Assembly: GCF_000252955.1 (NCBI RefSeq)
Contig: NC_014228.1
Location: 3,325,232-3,389,231 of the forward strand
Source: Xenorhabdus nematophila ATCC 19061
Lineage (GTDB): Bacteria; Pseudomonadota; Gammaproteobacteria; Enterobacterales; Enterobacteriaceae
Direction of reading: 5' to 3'
DNA length: 64,000 bases
The translations under genes and the position numbers were made by a program. The notes below the pieces were generated by a model, which saw only the letters and a list, made by a program, of their open reading frames with translations, did no database searches and had not been told where the DNA came from. Below are positions 8,591 to 17,066 of the stretch, piece by piece (positions within the stretch are counted from its first letter, which is position 1; each line of letters begins with the position of its first letter).

Positions 8591-9139
8591 TTACACCTCG
8601 GACAGTTGCAGCCAGTAATGACGCAAATCGGCACCACAGGGCTTAGCACCATTCAGCGAGCGCTTGGCAATCTCTACCCCGCTTTCAGGGTAGGCGGGTA
8701 AACTGGTGACGGTGATTTCCCGCAGTTCCGCTTCCAAAACAGTTCTGACATAAGGTTCTTGACCAATATCCCACTGATCTTTTAGCGTCCTGAATCCAAA
8801 GGACATACCGGAAATATCACCCCGTTCAACCAGAGTCAGCACATCGCGCCCCAATTGAGTATCAGGCGGGGTTAACTCGAAGCGTAATCCGGTGGTATCT
8901 TCGCTAAGCTGCAACGTGCCGGACGTGGTGCGGCCTAACAGGTTCATGTGATCATGTTCATAGAGCGCCCGAACATCAACGCCCGAAGTTAAACTGGCGC
9001 TAAAAGTATTCGGGGCGAACTGTTCAACAAATTCATCCCATAAAACGTGGGATCGGCTGTTCCACTTCACCACGTAGCCAGTGAGTTTTTTCTCACTGGC
9101 AGAAAGGGAAGCGGTACGAATTTCAAAATTGTTATTCAT
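8591..9139 (-). CDS. HK97-family prohead protease
   Basis: I start at the ATG at 9137-9139 (MNNNFEIRTASLS) preceded by GGGAG 8 bases upstream. The slightly longer frame would need a TTG. About 182 residues of the HK97 prohead protease family (peptidase U35), which cleaves the capsid protein delta domain during maturation. The catalytic His and Ser are expected in YEHDHMNLLGR and GDISGMSFGF, and both segments are visible. It lies between capsid and portal genes in the usual order. Confidence 0.92.
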   Translation of the reverse strand: MNNNFEIRTASLSASEKKLTGYVVKWNSRSHVLWDEFVEQFAPNTFSASLTSGVDVRALYEHDHMNLLGRTTSGTLQLSEDTTGLRFELTPPDTQLGRDVLTLVERGDISGMSFGFRTLKDQWDIGQEPYVRTVLEAELREITVTSLPAYPESGVEIAKRSLNGAKPCGADLRHYWLQLSEV

Positions 9140-9178
9140 CCTATGGACTCCCAAACAAGGGACTCTCGCCCCTTTCGT

Positions 9179-10333
9179 TTATTTCGAAGTGGTTTTCACT
9201 TCAAGGATCTTGATTGCGTTGGAGTCCACCAGACCGCCACCCAGATATTTATCGGTGTGTACCTTATAGAAGCCCGGCTCGGTGATATTGTCGGGGCGGG
9301 TGCGGATGCCTGTTTCATGGTCAACGATGAAATAACCACGTTTGAAGTCACCCAGACCAATCACACCATCGGGCATAAATTCAAGGTAATGGACAGACAA
9401 GCCCAGCAACATATCAGGATCACCCGCCTGTAAACGTTCCCGCCAGATATAATCGTCATTGCCGTTTTTCAGTTTTTGTACTTGGGCGGCTGTGCCGGAG
9501 TTCATCACCCAGACTGCATTTTTACGGTATTTGTTCTTAAGCAAGAACTTAAGGTCAATCAGGCTATCGGCTTCAAGCGTGGTGACTTCCAATTTTTGCA
9601 ATGTGCCAAAATCACGTACCTTGTCGCCTTGGGTGTCACGGGGATAAGCCAGAAAACCTTTGGTTTTTTTGCTGCCGTCACCGCTGACCAGATCCGTTTC
9701 TTCGGTATCGACGAATGTGTCGGCAATTTCAGACGTCAGCCAGCCTAAGATATCCACATCGCTAAAATCGATAATCTCTTGCGTAGTTTTAGGGTAGGCG
9801 TAGATGGGAAATAGCTTAATGCTGACTTCTTCCATTTTTGGCGTGCCAGTCTCACCGCGTGCCTTGCCTTCTTCCCCATGTGCAACCGCTGCGCCACCGA
9901 CCGAAACCAACTGCTTATATTCGTTGCTGCGTGTGGTTTTCACTGAACAGATCCGGCGCATCACTGACTCATCAGTCAGTTGCTGCATGATTTGTTTGTT
10001 CAGTTCAGGAATAATGGTATAGCCGCCCTCAGACGGAACTCCCGTAGATAGGGAACGAGTTTCACCAGTCAGAACATAGTGGCGCAGTTCGTCACTACTG
10101 AGGTTCTTGTTGGTCGGTTGGGGTTTGCTTGCCTGACTGCGTTCTTCATCAGACAGCGCCTCATAACGGGCAATCTCTGCATTGAGCGCATCAGACTGAT
10201 TGCGCAGCTCGTCGAACTGTTTGGCTTCATCGGCATTAAGTGAGCGTTTTTCGTCTTCTGCTTTGGTAAGCAGTGAACGCATTTGATGGGTTAAATCAGC
10301 TTTTTGTTGACGTAATTCGAGTAGTTTTTTCAT
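9179..10333 (-). CDS. HK97-family major capsid protein
   Basis: A 384-residue major capsid protein. The first 100 residues are a charged coiled-coil delta domain (LRQQKADLTHQMRSLLTKA...), which the neighbouring protease would remove. The HK97 fold follows, with LSTGVPSEGGYTIIPELNKQIMQQL, VDTEETDLVSGDGSKKTKGFLAYP and the C-terminal GGGLVDSNAIKILEV. It is the first gene of the head operon, with a promoter region at 10334-10430. No tail tube, tape measure or fibre genes follow anywhere in the island. Confidence 0.94.
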   Translation of the reverse strand: MKKLLELRQQKADLTHQMRSLLTKAEDEKRSLNADEAKQFDELRNQSDALNAEIARYEALSDEERSQASKPQPTNKNLSSDELRHYVLTGETRSLSTGVPSEGGYTIIPELNKQIMQQLTDESVMRRICSVKTTRSNEYKQLVSVGGAAVAHGEEGKARGETGTPKMEEVSIKLFPIYAYPKTTQEIIDFSDVDILGWLTSEIADTFVDTEETDLVSGDGSKKTKGFLAYPRDTQGDKVRDFGTLQKLEVTTLEADSLIDLKFLLKNKYRKNAVWVMNSGTAAQVQKLKNGNDDYIWRERLQAGDPDMLLGLSVHYLEFMPDGVIGLGDFKRGYFIVDHETGIRTRPDNITEPGFYKVHTDKYLGGGLVDSNAIKILEVKTTSK

Positions 10334-10429
10334 GATGTTTTTATATCGATTTATTTTTGATGGAATATATTTAACAACATGAAAAATAATAAGAAAGAAG
10401 GTTTGCTATGGTGTTCAATCACACAATAA

Positions 10430-10456
10430 TAAAAAAGCCTCTGAAACTTAGAGGCT
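10430..10456 (-). terminator. Terminator of the Hcp-DUF6402-DUF6201 operon
   Basis: On the minus strand AGCCTCT pairs with AGAGGCT (10436-10456) and is followed by TTTTTT. It lies 40 bases after the stop of the 10496 gene and separates the cargo operon from the capsid operon. Confidence 0.85.
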
Positions 10457-10495
10457 AAACAGAGATAAACATGAAAACAGAAAACTTACAAAAAA

Positions 10496-10894
10496 TCATT
10501 TTAATTTATTTAGATGGATGCTTTGATATCCATTATCTGTTGGGTATATAAAAACATCATTATTAGTGGTTGGAAGGCTAAATGAAGCAAAAAATGCCTC
10601 ATATGATATTGATGTAAATGGAGAACTCTTCCAGATATCTCTGTTTTTATTATCATATAAAACAATAAAATATTTATCTCCCATAATGACATACCTCCAC
10701 ATTGAATATGGAGATATTGGCAACTTCTTATATACCACTGCGGTATATTGACCATCTTCACCCCTCTCCTCAAAATACTTATTCCAATTACCGAAGAGCA
10801 ATGTTGATGGAAATAATATCCATATTATAAAGATAATGATAAAAAATAAAACCAACCATGGTTTTCTAAAAAAAAATTTACATTTATTTTTCAT
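10496..10894 (-). CDS. DUF6201-like small membrane protein, possible immunity protein
   Basis: A 132-residue protein with a basic N-terminus, one transmembrane helix (about residues 12-34, WLVLFFIIIFIIWILFPST) and a soluble domain of about 95 residues. I believe it belongs to the DUF6201 group often found beside DUF6402/T6SS genes, but I am only moderately sure. Its start overlaps the DUF6402 stop by 4 bases, so it is translationally coupled to the predicted effector. That position and the membrane anchor suggest an inner-membrane immunity protein. Function is not shown by sequence. Confidence 0.6.
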   Translation of the reverse strand: MKNKCKFFFRKPWLVLFFIIIFIIWILFPSTLLFGNWNKYFEERGEDGQYTAVVYKKLPISPYSMWRYVIMGDKYFIVLYDNKNRDIWKSSPFTSISYEAFFASFSLPTTNNDVFIYPTDNGYQSIHLNKLK

Positions 10895-11733
10895 AAGTTA
10901 ATAATTTTATGTTGTGATAGCGGGTTCATCCATAGAACATCGGAATAAACAATGAAATCACCGCCTTCATTATATTTTTTCTGCCATTTCCTAAAGCTAT
11001 CATTAATTACAGGAACATATCCATTGTATTTAACCCATAAGGCCATCCAGCTTCCAGTCGCATAAAGAGCGGCATAATCAACGGAACTAATTTTATCTAA
11101 TATACCATTTTTACTCCAAATGCCTAAAGGTTCATTAGCACCAACAAAATCATAGGTATCTTTTAAATACATCCCAATTTGTTCGGTGACAAAAACATCT
11201 TTACCGTTTAATTTATCCACATAACCTTTGACAGCCACCTTCATATTGGAATTACCCATGGCACCATACCAATCGTCAATCGTATCAAATTTAGAACCAA
11301 ACCTTCTAGAGTTAACCACTGAAAAAGTATCTATTTCTCGCATATCCTTTTCATACCCTAACTCTTTCTTTCCGCCTTCTTTTTTTAATTGTATTTTTAA
11401 TTGATCTATGCCCGCACTACTAGACCAACCATTAATTAATACAGACATCACGTCTTGAGGTTGTTTATATTTTAACGCCCATTCCATTTTTATGATAGAA
11501 GCATTAATTCTTTCATCCGGTATATCTATTGCTTTATCTCTAACATACTTTGTCTTTACTTCTTCTGTAAATGTATAGGCGGGTTTTGTATTAAACCAAT
11601 GCCGCATTAACTTAGGTGCCATCTCCCATCCCATTTTTTCCATTGCATCTGGGATTTGGTTTAAATAAAAGATATCCATTTCAATATCTGTCTTTTCGCC
11701 ACCTTTAACTGTTTTAGTTTTTAAAATCGACAT
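10891..11733 (-). CDS. DUF6402 family protein, probable T6SS effector
   Basis: A 280-residue protein. Conserved DUF6402 features are visible: the opening DIFYLNQIPDAMEKMGWEMAPKLMRHWF, the central TFSVVNSRRFGSKFDTIDDWYGAMGN, and the C-terminal block IGMYLKDTYDFVG...PLGIWSKNGI and GGDFIVYSDV. DUF6402 genes commonly sit next to Hcp or VgrG genes and are treated as predicted type VI effectors. The activity is unknown and I see no enzymatic motif. Here it is 2 bases downstream of an extended Hcp and overlaps a membrane protein gene, giving a carrier-effector-immunity order. Confidence 0.8.
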   Translation of the reverse strand: MSILKTKTVKGGEKTDIEMDIFYLNQIPDAMEKMGWEMAPKLMRHWFNTKPAYTFTEEVKTKYVRDKAIDIPDERINASIIKMEWALKYKQPQDVMSVLINGWSSSAGIDQLKIQLKKEGGKKELGYEKDMREIDTFSVVNSRRFGSKFDTIDDWYGAMGNSNMKVAVKGYVDKLNGKDVFVTEQIGMYLKDTYDFVGANEPLGIWSKNGILDKISSVDYAALYATGSWMALWVKYNGYVPVINDSFRKWQKKYNEGGDFIVYSDVLWMNPLSQHKIINL

Positions 11734-11735
11734 GA

Positions 11736-12470
11736 TTAAATCCCTATTTTTGTTTGAAATAAATATTTAACTTCAAGGTCTTCTTCTTTTTTGGTATCAA
11801 ACTGTTTTGTCATTCCTGATGTTTGGCATATTCCTTCAATCAGTCCCTTTCCCGTTTCCACACCATACGCAATATCTTGGCAGGCATCCCCTTGGTGTTT
11901 CAATATGAACTTATGGCTAAATAGAGCCGCGACAGCTTCTTCAATCAGCGGTTTAATATTCGAGAACCCGGATAAAAGCGGTTTGCCTTCTTCACGCCCG
12001 GCTAATTGCGTAATGCTGTAGCCCGAAGTTCCTGCCGCAATATGCTGACATGAGATAGATTTATAATCGAGCATGACCACTTCATGGGGTATTGCGCCGT
12101 TATCATTGATGGAATGGGGATAATTATAGGCAAATTCGACAATTGTCGCGCCTGTTAGTTTGATTTCATAAAAGAATTCCAGTTGCCCCATCGGGCTTGT
12201 CCGGTAGTGCATAAAGCGTGCTTCCAGCAATTCGTTTCCATCGATTGCCATCGCTAACAAAGGTGAAGATTTATCAATGGGCTTGGTAAAGCTGACAGGG
12301 TGATGATTCGCGTTCTGGTCACGGCTCACTGAATGACTAACACTTAGTACCTGTATTTCATCTTCCCGGCCTGCCTGATAGCGGTTTCCGATAGATTCGG
12401 GCGTTGAACAGCCCGCTGAGATAAGGCCTTGCTTCTTGCCCTTTAACGACAAGTAAATAATATGTGACAT
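11736..12470 (-). CDS. hcp: Hcp-family type VI secretion protein with C-terminal extension
   Basis: A 244-residue protein. The first 160 or so residues are a typical Hcp (MSHIIYLSLKGKKQGLISAGCST, then GREDEIQVLSVSHSVSRDQ and PLLAMAIDGNELLEARF). Hcp forms the hexameric T6SS inner tube and carries effectors. The last 80 residues (GREEGKPLLSGFSNIKPLIEEAVAALFSHKF...) extend beyond ordinary Hcp and may load or tether the DUF6402 protein encoded next. No other T6SS structural gene lies in the satellite, so it would rely on the host apparatus. The start has a GGAGACAAG-type ribosome site. Confidence 0.88.
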   Translation of the reverse strand: MSHIIYLSLKGKKQGLISAGCSTPESIGNRYQAGREDEIQVLSVSHSVSRDQNANHHPVSFTKPIDKSSPLLAMAIDGNELLEARFMHYRTSPMGQLEFFYEIKLTGATIVEFAYNYPHSINDNGAIPHEVVMLDYKSISCQHIAAGTSGYSITQLAGREEGKPLLSGFSNIKPLIEEAVAALFSHKFILKHQGDACQDIAYGVETGKGLIEGICQTSGMTKQFDTKKEEDLEVKYLFQTKIGI

Positions 12471-12973
12471 CTTGTCTCCTGTGACATGGTTTCCAATAAA
12501 TGCCCAATGATGCTGAATGAAACAGGATACAACAGTATTATTTATCTGTTCCAGAGTGAATATAAATGCAGCAATAAAATTGTGATTAACCTCTATGCTT
12601 AAACAAAATCAGACAATTACCTAATGTGAATTTCAGGTAGTGCCAAAAAATAAAAAACCAGATTACATATCTGTATTTACTTTCTCTGGTTTACCTCATT
12701 TCGTTTACTTACCAGAAGCCCCCCTAAAAATCTTTTTCACTCTCTCAGTTATGCACCCTCTGCACAATACCCTGAAAGCCTTGCTACATCTGGGTTTGAT
12801 GCAATTAATATGATATTCACTGACTGTATCATCTGTTCACCCACTTTTTACATTAATGAAGAGAATGTAGAGTTGATGTATAGCTAAAGAATAACTATAC
12901 ATCTATTATTTTCTTTTAAATACAATTAGATATTTAAAATGGTGTATGGAATGCAGACTTAAAGCACAAAGTT
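12471..12973. promoter_or_regulatory. Intergenic region between Hcp operon and primase, with two hairpins
   Basis: No gene is seen. On the minus strand AACCAGA/TCTGGTT (12656-12691) is followed by TTTTATTTTTT, a good terminator for transcripts coming from the primase. A second perfect stem GATGTATAG/CTATACATC (12875-12883 with 12895-12903) lies just after the primase stop. The remainder must hold the promoter of the Hcp operon. Confidence 0.6.
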
Positions 12974-15406
12974 TTATACAGGTGACTTAAAATCTCGGCA
13001 TTCAGGCACTGACGGTAGCCATTCTTCGGCCTCTTCCGATAACTCAACGTTATAAGAGTAACCTTTCTTGGTTCGCACTTTCCGATACTCTTTCCGGTAT
13101 TCCAGCATAATCTTGGGGATGGATTCACCAAACTTAGTCAGTGTTAGCGGACGTTCAAAGCCGTGCGCTTCCATAAAAGAAAGATAAGCATGATATAAAT
13201 ACATTCTCGGTGCCCGTGGGCTGATATTCTTATTGCCCATCTTCATGCCGGTCACATCATTGACAGATACCAGATAACCACAAAAACGATACAACGGATC
13301 GGAATGACTCTTTACCGTTAACGCTTCGTTCGAGTCGCGTTGCGCCTGTAACAGTTTTTTAGCCTTATTCTGGTCGGCAAATTCTGTTAATAAATGACGG
13401 ATAATCACTGGCAGTTCACGACTGATTTTCTCCGGTAACTGTGGGTCTTTCTCGGATTCTTTGACCGGAATATTAAACGGAAATATCACCCGCCGTCGTG
13501 CAATACCGCCATTACGTTCTGTAAAGCTCATGGGTTCGTTATTAGTGGCTAATACCACGGCTTTGATTATGGTAGAAAATTGCTTCTCATATTTCCCGTC
13601 AACTTCAATCAGGTCGCCGCCGGTAATGGCCTTAATGCCTGCCCCTTCACCGACATATTTAACCTGATCGGGCAGCGTAATTAAGCTCTTGCCAACAAAC
13701 TGATAACGGCCTCTGGCTTCATCCAGCGCTCTCATATTGCCACTGGCGGTATTGTGCTCTCCCGCCAGTAAGGTGGCGATATATGTAAATACGCTTTTAC
13801 CGCTGCCGCCTTCGCCGGTGACTTCAATAAAGAGCTGCCAATCATAACGGTTTGCCAGGATCATAAACAGGGCAGCTTTGATACGATTCATCTTATTTTC
13901 ATTCTGCCCCGCTGCATGGGATAACCAGCGGTAAAAGTCAGGGGCATGATCCGACAAGTTTTCACCGATAGCGGGCTGAGTAAACTCAATGCCATTATGA
14001 TTCATAAGCCAATGCTCAGGCTGATGGGGAGTAAATTTCTGTGTCGATAGCTCATACACACCATTACAAAACCCGATTAAATCTGACCGTTGTTCGCCAA
14101 TGACCGGAATTTGTAATTTCATGGCGTAGATAGCGTTGTTGATCCCGTTTGGGCTGTAAGGGGTGTCGTGCTGGTCAAAGATTGCCACCATTGTGCGACG
14201 CAGCTCGTTATCTGACACAGTTTCCCATGTCGTGCCGTTATAGTGATAAACGGCTTCGCTTTCAGCATGTACCGCGATTTTTTGGTAATGCTCAACCAAT
14301 AGTGCCCCACGTTGACTGGCTGCCATTTGTGCCAGATTGTTATTAGCCTTTTTGGGTTTAGTTTCGTGGATCACTGCCGCTTCTGCTTCCATGAGTTTTT
14401 TCTCTCCAACCTGATATAATCCGTTGCTGAATACCTGCTTTGCTGCCTCTATGCCGTGATGCTGGCGATAATCGTCCCAATCGGCCTTATGCCCTGTCGG
14501 TGGCAGTGTTACCCAACCATTGATAGCTTTGGCGACTTTCTCAGCGGCAATTTTCCCGACGTTCTTTTTGAATTTTCCGTTTTTGTCCCGTTCGCCTTGT
14601 GCGTGCCAATCATTATCGGCGGCAAGGATAATTTTTGATTCAGACCACTGTTTTCTGACCAATTCGGCAACATTCAGTAAATTGCTTTCATCAATCGCAG
14701 CCAGTACCACGCCATTATGTAACTGGCTGACAGTCAGCGCTGTCGCGTAACCTTCGGTAATGATGATGGTGTCCGGTGTTCCAGTTATCTCAGATACCGG
14801 AATAAAGCTCCCTTTCTTCTGCGTGCCGGAAACAAGGCGTTTTTCGCCGTTAGGCGTGATGATTTGTGCGCCCGTATTGGTATCGCTTAGTGTCTGAGTC
14901 ACCAGTAATAGAGAGCCATCTTGCAGTAGCCGCTGATTGGGGCAATGCAGCCCCTTTTTCACCAAATACTGAGATTCTCCCCTTATTGATTTTGCCACCA
15001 GCACCGCGATCCGTTCTGCAATGGGTTTTACTGTTAGAGGCTGCTCTTTAACTGGTTTGAATATAGGTTCAGGTAACGGCATTGCCAGCACATCTGCAAC
15101 CTGCTTAGCGGCGGTCAGAATAGTGATGCCTTTGGCTCTTGCCACTAAATCCAGACCATCGCCGTGATTGGGCTGGTCGCACTGGCGACAATGCCAATCG
15201 CCGTGATAGTTATCATCTATAAAGTGAAAACGGTCAGTGCCACCACATATAGGACAAGCGCCATGCTTCCCCTTTGCCGGAACATCCACGCCACAGGCTG
15301 GCAACAGGATTTGCCAGTGATTCATAGCGGATTGTTTCACGGTTCGAATAACGTCTATCGGGCGGATTCCCGTAGGGCTTTTAGGCTGTGGGGAGCGTTG
15401 ACTCAT
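12974..15406 (-). CDS. P4-alpha-type primase/helicase (DUF5906)
   Basis: An 810-residue satellite replication protein. In order it has: a zinc-binding primase motif with Cys51, Cys54, Cys73 and Cys76 (CPICGGTDRF, then WHCRQC); a TOPRIM domain with the EGY at 218-220 and a downstream LAADND; and an SF3 helicase domain with Walker A GEGGSGKS (531-538). The DUF5906/P4 alpha C-terminal helicase and winged region follows. In phage P4 the equivalent alpha protein makes primers, unwinds DNA and binds the origin. It starts at an ATG with a strong AGGA ribosome site and ends a leftward early operon with AlpA, Icd-like and the 15410 gene. Confidence 0.92.
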   Translation of the reverse strand: MSQRSPQPKSPTGIRPIDVIRTVKQSAMNHWQILLPACGVDVPAKGKHGACPICGGTDRFHFIDDNYHGDWHCRQCDQPNHGDGLDLVARAKGITILTAAKQVADVLAMPLPEPIFKPVKEQPLTVKPIAERIAVLVAKSIRGESQYLVKKGLHCPNQRLLQDGSLLLVTQTLSDTNTGAQIITPNGEKRLVSGTQKKGSFIPVSEITGTPDTIIITEGYATALTVSQLHNGVVLAAIDESNLLNVAELVRKQWSESKIILAADNDWHAQGERDKNGKFKKNVGKIAAEKVAKAINGWVTLPPTGHKADWDDYRQHHGIEAAKQVFSNGLYQVGEKKLMEAEAAVIHETKPKKANNNLAQMAASQRGALLVEHYQKIAVHAESEAVYHYNGTTWETVSDNELRRTMVAIFDQHDTPYSPNGINNAIYAMKLQIPVIGEQRSDLIGFCNGVYELSTQKFTPHQPEHWLMNHNGIEFTQPAIGENLSDHAPDFYRWLSHAAGQNENKMNRIKAALFMILANRYDWQLFIEVTGEGGSGKSVFTYIATLLAGEHNTASGNMRALDEARGRYQFVGKSLITLPDQVKYVGEGAGIKAITGGDLIEVDGKYEKQFSTIIKAVVLATNNEPMSFTERNGGIARRRVIFPFNIPVKESEKDPQLPEKISRELPVIIRHLLTEFADQNKAKKLLQAQRDSNEALTVKSHSDPLYRFCGYLVSVNDVTGMKMGNKNISPRAPRMYLYHAYLSFMEAHGFERPLTLTKFGESIPKIMLEYRKEYRKVRTKKGYSYNVELSEEAEEWLPSVPECRDFKSPV

Positions 15407-15409
15407 GAT

Positions 15410-15820
15410 TTATTCCTCCCCATAAACAGCCGTACACAGTGCATGATAGACGTCTTGGTTGAAATCACAGGCCAGCGACAACAGATCGCGCAGTTCTTCG
15501 GAACAATCCCTTCCAATTTTGTCAAGAATCACCTCAAATAACGACATGGCTAACCCTGCCCGATACATAGCTTGATCTAACGATATTGTTTTCTGAGGTC
15601 TATTTATTACATAGCCTAACAATGTCAACAACAAGGGCTGTGGCGCATGTTTCAATAGCGCCTGCTGTATTTCCTGATTGATATCACGCGCCAGCAAGAT
15701 CAAATTATTGAGTTCAATGGTGCATTCTTCCGGTGACTTTTCGAGAATAAACGTGAAAACAGAGGCTGCTAGCTGCGTGCGATATTCTGCCTGTTTTAAT
15801 GAAAGAGTTTTTTTACCCAC
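15410..15820 (-). CDS. Unknown satellite protein with internal duplication
   Basis: A 136-residue protein starting at GTG (15818-15820) with a near-perfect AGGAGG 6 bases upstream. It is made of two similar halves: residues about 10-58 (AEYRTQLAASVFTFILEKSPEEC...DINQEIQQALL) and about 83-131 (AMYRAGLAMSLFEVILDKIGRDC...DFNQDVYHALC). Both are predicted to be helical. I do not recognise the family. Its start overlaps the Icd-like stop by 8 bases, and the primase begins 3 bases after its stop, so it is part of the early satellite operon. Confidence 0.75.
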   Translation of the reverse strand: MGKKTLSLKQAEYRTQLAASVFTFILEKSPEECTIELNNLILLARDINQEIQQALLKHAPQPLLLTLLGYVINRPQKTISLDQAMYRAGLAMSLFEVILDKIGRDCSEELRDLLSLACDFNQDVYHALCTAVYGEE

Positions 15821-15968
15821 GGCGCACCTCCTGACGGGAAACGGATCTCAGGAAGGAGATACCCGCCAGAATGATGATAAGGCGCTGTGGGTGCATTAGT
15901 CGTTGATTGCTTAACGCAATTAGACATGTAAATTTAGGGCAAGTTTGGTTAGACTGTGTATCAGCCAT
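15813..15968 (-). CDS. Icd/Ash-like small protein of P4-type satellites
   Basis: A 51-residue protein starting at the ATG 15966-15968 with GGAG nine bases upstream. The sequence MADTQSNQTCPKFTCLIAL ... ILAGISFLRSVSRQEVRRG matches the host cell division inhibitor Icd-like group of P4-like elements, recognised by the PKF start and the terminal L-x-x-QEVRxG. In P4, icd/ash products affect host division and phage development. It is shorter than most annotated members. Its 3' end contains the ribosome site of the next gene. Confidence 0.65.
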   Translation of the reverse strand: MADTQSNQTCPKFTCLIALSNQRLMHPQRLIIILAGISFLRSVSRQEVRRG

Positions 15969-16161
15969 AGCATTAGCTCCGATAATGTTGTGGTCAGAAG
16001 CCTCGATAGTGTGTCCGCACTTCGGGGCTTCGTTATTTTCGCACCATAAACAATTAATGGTATAAGACACATGGTAATGATTAGGAGTCTTACATGTCAA
16101 CCATTTAAATTGAAATCGCTTCGTGTATACTGTCTTACACCAACTAACAAAAGGTGTAGAA

Positions 16162-16344
16162 ATGGCAACAGGTTCAAAAAATGCAAAATCCCAATCGGTA
16201 ACAGTACGAGTGCTGCACGAACTGATTAATGGAATGGAGCAAACAAAAGAGCAAGATGAAAGTACAGGACAATTTATCTCTGCCGCAATGCGAGCAGAAA
16301 TTAAACGCCGCCAACGTAAAACCAAAGCATTATCTGAGCAATAA
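16162..16344 (+). CDS. YlcI/YnfO (DUF3950) family small protein
   Basis: A 60-residue protein starting at the ATG 16162-16164 with AAAGGTG upstream. The pattern SQSVTVRVLHELINGMEQTKEQDESTGQFISAAMRAEIKRRQRK fits the YlcI/YnfO family (DUF3950), a ribbon-helix-helix-like group carried by prophages and P4-like satellites. It is the only satellite gene besides SIR2 on the plus strand and lies opposite a longer open frame that I regard as spurious. Probable DNA-binding regulator; role unknown. Confidence 0.75.
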   Translation: MATGSKNAKSQSVTVRVLHELINGMEQTKEQDESTGQFISAAMRAEIKRRQRKTKALSEQ

Positions 16345-16583
16345 CCAAGTAATCGATAATAACCCCAATAGTTAACTATCTTTCTAAAAGAAAGCCAATT
16401 AAGGGTAGCATCTGGTATGTTATCCTTTTCTTTTTCACCCCAATTAATTGCTGTATCGATAATTAAAATATCGTTTTCCTGATTTTTGACGTAAGGGTAT
16501 CCGTAACGGTTATTATCCGTATTTTTATTGTTCATAATTTTTTATTTTTGTGCTTTTTTGTTATGCTGAAAATATATTTTCTA

Positions 16584-16796
16584 TTACATTTCACCGCGAG
16601 ATTCAGAAATACGTTGAGCTATCCAGCCATCAACTTCTGATTCAAGAAAAGCAACTGAGCGAGTGCCGATTTTGATTTGCTTCGGGAATTTATCTTCTCC
16701 GATAAGTCTATAAATCCACGCCTTACTGTAACCTGTTCTGAGTTGAACTTCTGATAAACGAATAAGACTTTCTTTAGGTGTGGTAATTATTGACAT
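16584..16796 (-). CDS. alpA: AlpA-family transcriptional regulator
   Basis: A 70-residue AlpA/MerR-like winged helix protein: LIRLSEVQLRTGYSKAWIYRLIGEDKFPKQIKIGTRSVAFLESEVDGWI is the family signature. AlpA proteins activate excision and early genes of P4-like satellites and of PICIs in Gram-negative hosts. It has an AGGAAAA ribosome site and is divergent from nothing. It is upstream of the early operon and downstream of int. Confidence 0.93.
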   Translation of the reverse strand: MSIITTPKESLIRLSEVQLRTGYSKAWIYRLIGEDKFPKQIKIGTRSVAFLESEVDGWIAQRISESRGEM

Positions 16797-17066
16797 GTGA
16801 TTTTTCCTGTTAACTTATCTATATTTGATGTTTCTAGACGTTATTAGAACAGGGATAATTAAACCGAAGTTCCAATGTGAGATCATCACATAGGAATAGT
16901 AATCCGTTTCATACAAAGAGTGTTCTACATCTTATTATTTTGATTATTAACCATTTTTAGTTAGAAAATACTAACGATGGAAAATATACCAACCCGCAAC
17001 GGTACTACAGACTGGTATAAAATTAGTCAGTACTTTTTGATAATTTACTATCTTTACCTGATGAAA
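16797..17066. promoter_or_regulatory. Intergenic region between int and alpA
   Basis: About 270 bp of AT-rich DNA without a gene. It must hold the alpA promoter and the 3' end of the int transcript. I could not identify a convincing operator or terminator. Confidence 0.4.

Noticed and set aside
4165..10333. An ordinary complete prophage
   Set aside because: There are no tail, lysis or late regulatory genes. The replication and integration genes are of satellite type.
15969..16535. A long minus-strand open frame upstream of the Icd-like gene
   Set aside because: It overlaps the well-supported YlcI-like gene on the plus strand. Only its last 51 residues have family similarity and a ribosome site, so the rest is treated as chance.
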